Assembly: GCA_965112965.1 (NCBI GenBank)
Contig: CBCOTE010000004.1
Coordinates: forward strand, 1-18,481
DNA length: 18,481 bases
Reading direction: 5' to 3'
Source of the DNA: CBCOTE01 sp965112965
Lineage (GTDB): Bacteria > Desulfobacterota > Desulfovibrionia > Desulfovibrionales > Desulfovibrionaceae
In this document: piece by piece, positions 8,747 to 17,652 of the stretch
Layout of the letters: every line of letters starts with the position of its first letter
How positions within the stretch are numbered: position 1 is the stretch's first letter
Made by a program: the position numbers and the translations under genes
The notes under the pieces: model-generated
Seen by the model: only the letters and a program-made list of their open reading frames with translations
Databases searched by the model: none
What the model was told of the DNA's origin: nothing

Positions 8747-11451
8747 CTTTTTGGCGCTATCATAACAAAAAAGTAACTATTATCTTGCTGTACATATTAC
8801 TATCAGCCAACATAGCCGTACAAGGATCGCTGTCAGGTTATCTTACAGGATGTGAGCGAGAATAAATAGTTTTAAACTAAGCTTGTTAAGATCAAAAAAA
8901 GAATCGGCTGAAATTATTAATTATGTTAAGAGTTAGTTTTTTTTGCTAACACAAGATACAAGCTATGTGCCTCACTGATCAATATGTTCGGTATGCTTTA
9001 GCTCCTGCAATTCACTCTCAAGTAGGAGTACAGTTAGCAAGTTAAGTTATATAGCCATATACATTTAGACGCAGTCTGACTATCGTCTCAGGCGACACAT
9101 TCGACCGTTAGCGCATCGAGTTTTGCCGTTTCAAGTTGGTCGAGAAGTGTTATGACCCTGTAAGAAGATATACACATAGTTATTGACAGCTTGTGTATCA
9201 AGATTAGAAATAAGAAGTTGGTTCTGTTACGCTAAAACTTTAAAATCGCATATGTCTGGCTGGATGGTTGTTATGACAGATGCCAGTTCAAATCATGCTC
9301 AACTCTGGCATGTAACGCCATTAAGTTCATTTTACATGTTTGGGTGAGTATCGAAGTGCTTGAGTTTCCAATATTGCCGCTTCGTGTACCTGCTCTTTAC
9401 TAGAAACGATACAGGTGTGATATTTTTTAATGAAAAATTTTTGTTAAGTACAGCTCGATATGATGCGGCTATAATTTTGTGGAGGGACGAGTTAGGCCTT
9501 AGCATAATTTGCTAGCTGGTAGTCATTATTGGACGGGCACTTACAGACAAAAAAAGCAAAATTAGTCTGGGGGGGGTAGTACTTGCTACTTTTATTATTC
9601 GGACTGCTCTGTCCCTTGAGGTAATATATCTGGTACATTTTCTGATCCATCGAGCGCAGAATTTTGGCTTTAAATTACCGCGTATATGTTTTTTTAAGGT
9701 GTAAGATTAGACGATTAACCAGCTAATCGCTATAAAATTGCTAAGATAGTTTGATTAAGTTAATATCTCGTGGACGATTAGCATAAAGTAACGAAACTCT
9801 TAACATTGACAATATCTCAATTGCATCTCATGTATATCCAGATGTCCGATAAGGGCTGACTGAAAGTCATCTAGGTTTGTTCGTTGTGTCGTTATTCTTG
9901 GCGTCAACTTTAAGTACCTCAAGTGTCCGGTTACAATTTATGTCACGTCTGGCATGAACATTTTTTGGCCGCGATATGGTTATTTTATAAAAGCTATAAA
10001 AAATGCTGATAACCAGGATCGAATATTTACCCAGGATTTGACGATCATCTGTGGCGTCTCGTCTTTCTTGCCATGCCATAACGGTGAAGCATAATTATGG
10101 ATGTCCAGATACTCGACTATAAGTGCAGACCTAGTACAATAATATATGATATTTCCGGGTATCTAGCGGTGGCGGTTCATGGCTGTAATCAGTGAAAATC
10201 ACAATAACTATTTTTAATTGTAGTGGCGGTATTACACTAAGGCTTGTGATATTCCAGAATAAAAAAATGCTGCATATCGTTATCGGACAGATTTAATTCC
10301 GAGTAGAGTGATATTTTCTAGTATATCTGTGTTTGTCTTAAATTTGCTAAAGACTATACTAATTTCGTCAATGGTTTCAGAATATTTCTGTGCTTAGTCA
10401 TCTTATCTATGCTCTGTAGTTACTCAAGGATGCGGTTGTCTATTAAATCTCGAATCACAATTTTTTTTGATTTGCATATAGAAAAGTAAAAATGGTTTTG
10501 GCATTTTTTTAGAGCACCGCTTCGTGTCTTCGGTAGATTTGGCATTGCATGTCATCATAAAATGATTAGACCGAAAACTTCTTATGACAATGCATACTTA
10601 ATGTGTCGAATTTAAGAAAATCGATAAGGTCAAAAAAATTAGCATTGCAGCCGACATTCAGTGCGAGCGCGGTCGCTTGAAAACCAGCCGTTTAATAGGA
10701 ACATATCGTCACTTATATAGCGCTCGTTTAATTAGACTAGGTTTTTCTCAGTAAACGTAGCAATGCATTGGTTTACTATTTTTTTTCCATTTTATATTAA
10801 ATATATCGTCGATTTGAGTTTGACATTCTGCAAAGATAGCCCCAGCTGCTACAGATGTATAAGATTATAACTTGATAAGTGCATATATAGTAATCCATGA
10901 TTAATATGTACAATAAATATGCCTCACTACTTTTTTCTCGTTTTCTGAGATAAAAAAACTATAGTTTATCTCTAATAGTCATGAGGCCGGTCTCATAGAT
11001 CCTACCTTTACTAGGTGGGGTGTGATCGTGTTATTATGGCGTAAGTGGTCGGATAGCAGAGCATAAGAGTAAAGTCGACCAATCAACGCATAACGACGGT
11101 AGATAAAAAAATTATAAGGTTGGGCGAGGAAGAGCGATGTCCTCTATCAACGCAGTTTTTTTGTTTCCGCCCTGTCTCTAATAGCAGCGCGTTTATATAT
11201 ACAAAGTGGGGTAAAAGCTTATCCGTCATGCGACAAGTAAAATAGGTAGACTAGAGGGATGCCTTGATTTTTTTAGTTCTTGGGAGCGTAAACATTTTAA
11301 ATTTCGTTCGAGACCGCAAAGGACAATATCCGTCTCTTCATGGCGGAAAATGCTAGGTGAGGCATTACTTTTTTTTGGAAAAATCGTCTAGATTTTATAG
11401 ATTTATTGCAACGACTGAGCTAGGTTGAGGCTGGTTTAATTTAGGACTATC

Positions 11452-11873
11452 TTGGTTCTATGCCGTGCTATAACTTGGTTTTTTTATGTTGTATTTTGGT
11501 TGATATATAAGGACATGTGGGCTGCTTCACGTTTAGTCAAAGTATTGGCCTACGGAGTTATTCTGGGCGTTTGTTTGCGTGACATTATTTATGTTACTGC
11601 AGTGCTGGCAATTACGAATACCTATTCACTTTAAGTCTTGTTTTGGTCTTCTGTATTTTTTTCTACCTTCATTCACAGTTAGTTGGGTATCGAATCTGTT
11701 GTCTGTGTATATACTCGCGCTGCTGCTGACATTTTCTGTTTCCTGTAGGAGGCTATATTTGGCCTGATGCGGCTGTTGAATGGGTCGTTATCGTTATCCA
11801 TGTTGCAGGTTTTTTATTTTTGCATTTACAGGCTGTTACGGCTCTTGTTATGGCGGAATGTACGGGATGGTAG
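11452..11873 (+). pseudogene. Possible decayed membrane-protein gene
   Basis: Three overlapping open pieces in different frames follow one another on the + strand: 11452-11634, about 11579-11767 and 11730-11873. All translate to hydrophobic segments, the last containing WPDAAVEWVVIVIHVAGFLF and then LHLQAVTALVMAE. A single multi-span membrane protein broken by frameshifts would give this pattern. However, T-rich DNA translates to Phe/Leu/Val-rich peptides by itself, which weakens the case. I considered a respiratory subunit but cannot support any family. Confidence 0.25.
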
Positions 11874-13243
11874 CATTTTTTTCTTATGGGTCTAATGGGT
11901 CATATGTAGCCATATGGTGACTGAGATTTTTTTGCCGAAGACTATTCTGTTTATGCTACCGTCTTTATAGTCACCTTGTGACCATTGGAGTGACGTCATT
12001 GGCTTGTCTTTAGTTGAGTGGGGTTCTTTTACTGGTTGCAATGTTATGTTAGGGAATACTTTTGGACTACTTCCTGCTCCTCCTTTTCTTCTCTTCTGTG
12101 AGAGTTCCGTCCAGGCCGAATTGCTCCTTCCCCAGTCCTATCTGGCGCTACCACGGTTCGGCCCGTTTATACGTAGGCCGCGTGAATCGCCATTGCTGTG
12201 ATTCTAAACAATAGCTCCCATCCTACATCTTTTTTTACGATATTAAAAGTGGTAGTTCTGTGATATTTTGGCGACGAGTAGCAGCTCTGGGAGTAGCAGA
12301 ACGGCATCAATATATATTTAAGGAACAAGCTGGGTCACGGCTTTGGAAGCGTATTGCTAGCATTAGACCGATATCATTAATGTCAGTTTTTTAAATTATA
12401 GGTGTGCCTAACTCTACTAATTTTAATAAATTTTATATTAGCCTGGAAGTATCAGCTTTATTTCATCAGGACATTAGTGGCATTATGGACATTGATCTTG
12501 TTGTGGGCTTTATTATCGTGGCTAAAGCCGGGATATTTATATCGATGCATTCCAGTAGCATATGTTACCCAGTCTAATATTCTCCAGAAACTATGCAGAG
12601 CTATTTTTTATCTCTTTAGTCAGGCTCATTTATATTTCCGTCATTGATAGGGATAGGACTCTAGTTTTACTACCCGTATAAGCTCCGGCCAAATGACGAT
12701 TACATCCAAGGTTTTTTTGTTCTCTATGTCGGCAGTCTTGTCGATAGTGAAAAAACTAGTTAACAGAGCTACTACAGCTGCTGGAAATGCATTCGACCAT
12801 GCCTTTATTTTTAAGAGGTCTTTGAGCGAAAATGGCTTGTGCGTTACTTGTTCTTTCAGAATACTCTATATGTTCTTCGTCATTTTGGCAGGCTTGATTT
12901 CAGCCACCGCAGCACTAGAATACTCGAGGCCCCTTTATATTCATTCTGTATCTAACCATGAAACGTTGTACTGCTAGTTTCGCAAGATTAGCGCCAGACT
13001 CCAGCTGGTCCTGAAAAAAGGTCGATATATATATGATTAGGATATTTTTTTTGGCAGAGTCAGCTTGTCTAAAAAAATGGTGTTGTACGGATATGTTTAG
13101 TCATTACTATCGGAGAAGACCGAGCTGCAGGTAGATATCTTGACAGTTTATATATTCCGTTGATCTATACGGTTATCCTGCCAAAAAAAGAGGCTGGGGG
13201 GGCTTTCTGCGAGAGGTCAGTCGATAGTTTCTGCCGATCATGA

Positions 13244-13678
13244 AACGTTTTGGTTTCCGGCATTGCTCTGCAAACTCTGCCAGTGCTTTATCAACCTAAC
13301 GGTGTAGATATTTTAGACCTAGACCACATAGAGTCTGTCTAGCTGGAGGTCCAGAAAGAATCTTTCGGCCTACTCGAAATGTTCTATATCTATTTTATCT
13401 TGCCACGTTACTTGGCCATCAATGCTACCTAGACTCTACAGATTCTCTCCGCACTGACGGAAAAAATATTATTAAGTTCATTGATGCCGAAGCGTTTATG
13501 TCACGATTCCAGGTGGAGCTGCCGGACTGCACTTAAAGTAAACTGCAGTTATTTTTTTTATGGTTTTAAAAAAACAGTGGTTATGGCATCCTTAACGACT
13601 AGCACGACAGCATACTCAAGTTCTTTTTTTTTTCAAGATGAAAGGCGATTGTTTCTGGCGCCATTAAAGCGGGTTTGA
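13244..13678 (+). pseudogene. Possible gene remnant with two in-frame amber stops
   Basis: From 13244 to 13678 one frame runs 144 codons before its final TGA, with only two stops inside, both TAG (13340-13342 and 13430-13432). The text before and between them looks like protein (ALQTLPVLYQPNGVDILDLD, then ESFGLLEMF and PRYLAINA). Amber stops arise from CAG by a single C-to-T change, so a glutamine-containing gene with two nonsense mutations is one explanation. Late in the frame an 8-T and a 10-T run (13552, 13624) encode Phe strings, suggesting slippage growth. No family is recognised. Confidence 0.3.
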
Positions 13679-13854
13679 CCTTGGCCTGCCTATCGTCTGA
13701 TGTCTAGCTATGCTTATAGGCTGGTGACATTTTATGTGTACAATAGCGTCAGGAGTGATACTGATTTTTCGCCAGCTTTCCATTTTAGACATACGCGGCC
13801 TTAAGCTTTTAGTTTGTTCGGGTTGGCCAGATTTCAGAATGTTCTTTTTTTGCG

Positions 13855-14052
13855 ATGGCTATGGTTGCCGCTAGTGGAGGATGCCGTGGCGAGCAACTGA
13901 TTTTGATAAATAGCTTGGAAGAGTATGATGTGACAGCTCAGGCTATGGAGACGGAAAAGACAGCCCAAGTGGTTCTAGGTGATTTGTCGGATCAACGGCT
14001 CATGATTTTTCCATGGCTAAAGTTTTATGGTCCCTGCGAGGCGACGACGTGA
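13855..14052 (+). pseudogene. Coding-like fragment, unknown product
   Basis: A 65-codon open frame begins at the ATG at 13855 and ends with TGA at 14050-14052. Its middle, LINSLEEYDVTAQAMETEK followed by TAQVVLGDLSDQRLM, is acidic, soluble-looking and has codon use closer to the intact genes than the surroundings. No clear ribosome binding site precedes the ATG; a seven-T run does. It is either a short surviving protein or a piece of a larger decayed gene that continues near 14120 in another frame (ILGIDGYDTKADAEVKRIKA). I do not recognise the family. Confidence 0.35.
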
Positions 14053-14361
14053 TTGCAGCAAAAATATTTGACTGTATAGAATGTCAGATATGCAGTTTTG
14101 AGAATTTCTTTCATAGTGTTAATTTTAGGTATTGATGGTTATGATACCAAGGCCGATGCTGAAGTTAAGCGGATCAAGGCAGTGGGGGTTATCAATCTTC
14201 ACGGCATGGCTTAGTCATCCAGCCATGATAAAGGCGCAGACCAAATCCATGGTCGACAGGATACAGCGTTAGCACCGTATATGTGGCCATAAGATCTATG
14301 TTGCTAGATATTTTTTGGTCTAGGCCGGACAAGGTGTAGCATAACTTCATCTATGTCGTGA

Positions 14362-14567
14362 TTGTTCAAATTTCTTGAATTAGCTGCAATTAAGCATGAC
14401 CAAGGATATGAGATAGCTATAGCAGTGGGTGCGGTTCAACTTACTTTGGGCTATCTCCTGGAATAGGTCGTGCAGTCAGGTTTGGCGTATTTGGGATTAG
14501 CGGTATCATAGATTTAAGGCAGGATACGAAATTTCACTTCGAATTTAATGGAGCTCCAGATCTGTAA
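14362..14567 (+). pseudogene. Frameshifted gene fragment, unknown product
   Basis: Two overlapping + strand frames are open: 14362-14466 (34 residues, including FLELAAIKHDQGYEIAIAVG) and 14412-14567 (51 residues, including STYFGLSPGIGRAVRFGVFG and then IIDLRQDTKFHFEFN). The second has a glycine-rich, alternating pattern that could come from a secreted or outer-membrane beta-rich protein, but that is a guess. The handover from one frame to the next suggests a single-base indel in one former gene. Confidence 0.3.
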
Positions 14568-14614
14568 AGTCTACATGGTCAGGATGCTATTGAATATGAG
14601 TTTAGTCCTTTGGC

Positions 14615-14697
14615 TAGCTATTAATTATTAAGTTTTTAGTAAATGTAGCTTATAGTAGTCTAAATATATAATATTATTAAAAAATAATTATTAGCTA
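14615..14697. repeat. Long AT-rich inverted repeat
   Basis: TAGCTATTAATTATT at 14615-14629 and AATAATTATTAGCTA at 14683-14697 are inverted copies over 15 bases with one mismatch. In the 53-base loop, TTTAG and CTAAA can form an inner stem. The heptamer AGCTTAT occurs inside the loop and again just outside the right arm. The block could form a cruciform or an RNA hairpin. No short T tract directly follows the right arm, although an 8-T run lies at 14713-14720. Confidence 0.55.
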
Positions 14698-15026
14698 CAG
14701 CTTATGAGTATATTTTTTTTGTTATGGTAGCTAGGTCGGGCTTGGGATTATAGAATATAATGATTCCGTTGAGCTATATAACCGCGATGGCTATTAATGT
14801 ACAGATTATATGAAATCCATAATTTATAGTGTTGCACTAGAAGCTATCCTCGACATGTATTTATAGGAGATAATATTATCGAGCAGGTCGATCGTATGCT
14901 GAAGAGATCTCGCATCATCCCAATGATCTTGCCTACAAGTTTGAACTGAATCTATTCTTAAGATTTGTACGCAGTCTGAACATATTGTAGAATAGGTATT
15001 GCATGCCTATAGTGGTGGCTTAAAAG

Positions 15027-15146
15027 ATGCCGGATCTCGAGAGACTCAAAGGGGTGGATTCGTTTGAGCAAGGCATCGGTAGTCCTGAGGAATTTATCGG
15101 TAGCATCGGGAAAGATCTAGCGTTCGTTATATGGAAATACGCATAA
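15027..15146 (+). pseudogene. Short coding-like frame upstream of argF
   Basis: An ATG at 15027 opens 39 codons to a TAA at 15144-15146. The translation (MPDLERLKGVDSFEQG, then SPEEFIGSIGKDLAF) is polar and helix-compatible, with codon use like the intact genes. There is no good ribosome binding site. It may be the 3' end of a decayed gene that once preceded argF on the same strand. The family is unknown. Confidence 0.3.
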
Positions 15147-15274
15147 TGGCTTGACTATAATAGATTTTTTTTAGGTATATCTGTTGCTTGGAGGCACAAA
15201 ACATTTTTAAGGGCACAAAAAAATTTTTACCGGCGTAAGGTGTCTTAGCTTTACCTTCATCCCTTTCGGTTTTT

Positions 15275-15305
15275 TTGTAAGGTCTAAAGACATTCCCTTT
15301 ATAAT
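15275..15305 (+). promoter_or_regulatory. Candidate promoter of the argFGH genes
   Basis: A perfect TATAAT at 15300-15305 lies 47 bases before argF. The best -35 candidate is TTGTAA at 15275-15280, four of six consensus bases with a long 19-base spacer. I saw no arginine-repressor-type palindrome close by. Confidence 0.45.
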
Positions 15306-15352
15306 TTTTTATGTATATTTTTCTATTAAGGATCTAAGCCAAGGAGCCAGAC

Positions 15353-16255
15353 ATGCCCAAGCATTTTTTGCGTATTTTTGATTTCCCCCGCGATGTTGCT
15401 AGGCAGGTGCTCCTGCGTGCCTATGCTATGAAGCAGGGCGATATGTGCAGTCATAGTCTAGCTGGTAGGACCGTGACTTTGCTCTTCGAGAAGGCCTCCA
15501 CCCGCACTCGTATCTCTTTTGAAGTGGCCGTGACCCATTTGGGTGGCCGAACTGTCTTCGTAACTCCGATGGAGAGCCAGCTCGGCCGCAATGAGCCCTT
15601 ACGCGACACAGCCCGTGTGCTTTCTCGCTATACCGACTGCCTGGTTGTGCGGACTTTCGAGCAAGATAGAATCGTAGAGCTTGCAAAGTATGCCAGGGTT
15701 CCAGTGGTTAACGCCCTCACAGACCTACACCACCCTTGTCAGGTAATGAGTGATATGCTTACTATTTATGAGCGTACACCCAAACTGGAAGAACTGACCG
15801 TCGCATGGGTGGGAGATGGTAACAACATGTGCCACTGTTTCCTTGCAGCGGCAGCCTGGTTTGGATTCACTCTGCGTGTGGCTACCCCGGTTGAGCATGC
15901 TCCAGAACCGGCTATCGTGGAGGAAGCTAAGGCCAAAGGAGCACGTCTGATTTTTACCAGCGATCCCTTAGAAGCTGTGGCTGGTGCGGCCTACATAAAT
16001 ACTGACTGTTGGGTTTCCATGGGTCAAGAGGATGAACATGACGTGCGTATTGCGACCTTTGTTCCCTATCAGGTTAATGCTGCTCTGCTTGCCAAGGCCG
16101 CAATGGGAGCTAAAATCATGCATTGCTTACCTGCCTACCGTGGACAAGAGATCACTGACGAGGTCATGGAAGGCCCAGCTTCTATTATTTGGGACCAGGC
16201 TGAGAACCGGTTACACATGCAGAAGGCTATCTTAGAATACCTATTTACTATCTAG
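15353..16255 (+). CDS. argF: Ornithine carbamoyltransferase ArgF
   Basis: ArgF joins carbamoyl phosphate to ornithine to give citrulline, in the cytoplasm. The 300-residue product has normal length. The carbamoyl-phosphate motif STRTR is at residues 49-53, HPCQ at 127-130, and the ornithine-side HCLP at 257-260. The aspartate-serine-methionine signature of ornithine enzymes appears as TDCWVSMGQE. Two small departures are notable: a Cys in TDCW where Val is common, and Tyr in HCLPAYRG where His is common. Neither removes a known catalytic residue. An AAGGAG lies about nine bases before the ATG. It starts a + strand cluster with argG 44 bases downstream, which supports the ornithine assignment over aspartate carbamoyltransferase. 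Confidence 0.97.
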   Translation: MPKHFLRIFDFPRDVARQVLLRAYAMKQGDMCSHSLAGRTVTLLFEKASTRTRISFEVAVTHLGGRTVFVTPMESQLGRNEPLRDTARVLSRYTDCLVVRTFEQDRIVELAKYARVPVVNALTDLHHPCQVMSDMLTIYERTPKLEELTVAWVGDGNNMCHCFLAAAAWFGFTLRVATPVEHAPEPAIVEEAKAKGARLIFTSDPLEAVAGAAYINTDCWVSMGQEDEHDVRIATFVPYQVNAALLAKAAMGAKIMHCLPAYRGQEITDEVMEGPASIIWDQAENRLHMQKAILEYLFTI

Positions 16256-16299
16256 TCAACATCCGACAGGTCGTTCTGTCGCATGAGAAGGAATATCGT

Positions 16300-17499
16300 A
16301 TGTCTAAAATAAAAAAAGTCGTCTTAGCCTATTCCGGCGGCCTGGATACTTCTGTCATTCTCAAATGGATTCAGCAGGCCTATTCCTGTGAAGTGGTGAC
16401 TTTCACCGCAGACTTAGGCCAAGAGGATGAGTTGGACAAACTGGAGGCTAAAGCCTTGGCCGTTGGCGCTAGCAAGGTCTTAATTGCCGACTTACGTGAA
16501 GAGTTCGCCAGTGATTTTCTTTTCCCTATGCTCCGGGCCTGCGCGGTGTATGAGGGCCGTTACTTGCTCGGTACCTCCATTGCTCGGCCGCTCATCGCTA
16601 AGCAGCAGGTTGAGTTCGCCTTGGCCGAAGGTGCCCAGGCCGTGGCTCATGGTGCTACGGGCAAAGGTAATGACCAAGTGCGTTTTGAGCTCACGGTCAA
16701 CGCCTTAGCCCCAGAACTTAAAGTTATCGCGCCATGGCGGGAATGGGATATGAAGTCCCGTAGTGACCTTTTGGCCTTTGCTGTGGCTAACGACATTTCA
16801 GTATCCGTGACTAAGGAATGTTCCTACAGCATGGACCGTAACCTATGGCATTGTAGCTTTGAGGGCGGCGAGCTAGAGGATCCCTGGACTGAGCCTGGCC
16901 CAAATTGCCATGCCATGGTCACACCGTTGCATGAGACGTTGGACGAGCCCCAGCTTTTAACTATTGGATTCGAGGCCGGCAATCCTGTGTCTCTTGATGG
17001 TGTCCGTCTTTCTCCGGCTAAGCTTATCCAGGAATTGAACCGTATCGCTGGCCGCCACGGAGTAGGCCGGATAGATATGGTGGAGAACCGTTTTGTGGGT
17101 ATGAAGTCTCGAGGGGTGTACGAGACCCCAGCTGGTACAGTGCTTCACATAGCTAAGCGCGATTTAGAGGGCATATGTTTAGACCGTGAAGTTTTACACC
17201 TGCGTGATTCGTTAATCCCTCGGTACGCTGAATGTGTGTACTACGGATTTTGGTATTCGCCCGAGCGTGAGGCACTCCAGGCGCTTATCGATACAACCCA
17301 GACGCGAGTGACAGGCGAGATACGAATGAAGCTCTTCAAAGGTGCTGTACACACCTTAGGCCGGCGTTCGCCCTTTTCTTTATACAATACAGCATTGGTC
17401 ACTTTCGAGACTGATTGGATATATAATCAGGCTGATGCGGCCGGTTTCATTCGGCTTCAGAGTATCAGATTGCACGGTTATAAACGGCTTAAATTGTAA
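16300..17499 (+). CDS. argG: Argininosuccinate synthase ArgG
   Basis: ArgG condenses citrulline with aspartate using ATP, giving argininosuccinate, AMP and pyrophosphate. The 399-residue length is normal. The ATP pyrophosphatase loop AYSGGLDTS is at residues 10-18, YLLGTSIARPLIAK at 88-101, and HGATGKGNDQVRFE at 117-130. No stop or frameshift interrupts it. An AAGGA lies upstream of the ATG. A seven-A run sits near the start (codons 4-6) and stays in frame. The gene follows argF closely and precedes argH by 153 bases. Confidence 0.97.
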   Translation: MSKIKKVVLAYSGGLDTSVILKWIQQAYSCEVVTFTADLGQEDELDKLEAKALAVGASKVLIADLREEFASDFLFPMLRACAVYEGRYLLGTSIARPLIAKQQVEFALAEGAQAVAHGATGKGNDQVRFELTVNALAPELKVIAPWREWDMKSRSDLLAFAVANDISVSVTKECSYSMDRNLWHCSFEGGELEDPWTEPGPNCHAMVTPLHETLDEPQLLTIGFEAGNPVSLDGVRLSPAKLIQELNRIAGRHGVGRIDMVENRFVGMKSRGVYETPAGTVLHIAKRDLEGICLDREVLHLRDSLIPRYAECVYYGFWYSPEREALQALIDTTQTRVTGEIRMKLFKGAVHTLGRRSPFSLYNTALVTFETDWIYNQADAAGFIRLQSIRLHGYKRLKL

Positions 17500-17652
17500 G
17501 AATATGCGAATAGTATAACTACACGGTATTAGAATTAACCTATATACGCGGAGTCCGAGTGGGGGGCGTTTTCATTGGTGGGGCCCAGATGTAGAGCTGT
17601 TAACCGCCAGTGACGTTATTTATATTAAGGCGTTTTTTTGGGAGTGAATGAT
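17500..17652 (+). other. argG-argH spacer
   Basis: The 153-base gap is long for a tight operon and has the AT-rich texture of the decayed region. It carries a seven-T run followed by GGGAG, which provides the argH ribosome binding site about 10 bases before the ATG. I see no convincing hairpin terminator, so argH can be read from the argF promoter; a separate promoter is not evident. Confidence 0.45.

Larger units (their letters stand above)
6650..15240. other. Gene-poor decayed region, second part (tatA to argF)
   Basis: About 8.6 kb without an intact recognisable gene on either strand. The DNA is AT-rich, T outnumbers A on the + strand, and stops are frequent. Between about 11450 and 12650 the + strand frames translate to hydrophobic, membrane-like segments. 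From about 13240 to 15146 there is a series of more convincing coding-like pieces with frameshifts and amber stops. Several of these are listed separately. The rest (for example 6775-8640, 8950-11440) shows nothing I can support. No tRNA, rRNA, CRISPR array or insertion sequence was seen. Confidence 0.65.

Noticed and set aside
9288..9330. TTCAAATC resembling a tRNA T-loop
   Set aside because: T stem does not pair beyond one base pair and no acceptor or anticodon arm was found.
11730..12650. Hydrophobic frames as a decayed NADH dehydrogenase membrane subunit
   Set aside because: T-rich DNA gives hydrophobic translations by itself and I saw no diagnostic motif.
15001..15040. Frame reading VLHAYSGGLKDA, like the HxFSG motif of TatD-type nucleases
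   Set aside because: Only a dozen residues match, it is in a different frame from the better open frame at 15027, and no metal-binding motif can be seen upstream.
2946..15352. CRISPR array, prophage or insertion sequence
   Set aside because: No regularly spaced direct repeats, no transposase or integrase motif, no paired terminal repeats with target duplication.
15426..15686. Minus-strand open frame within argF
   Set aside because: Antisense to the highly conserved STRTR/HPCQ part of ArgF.
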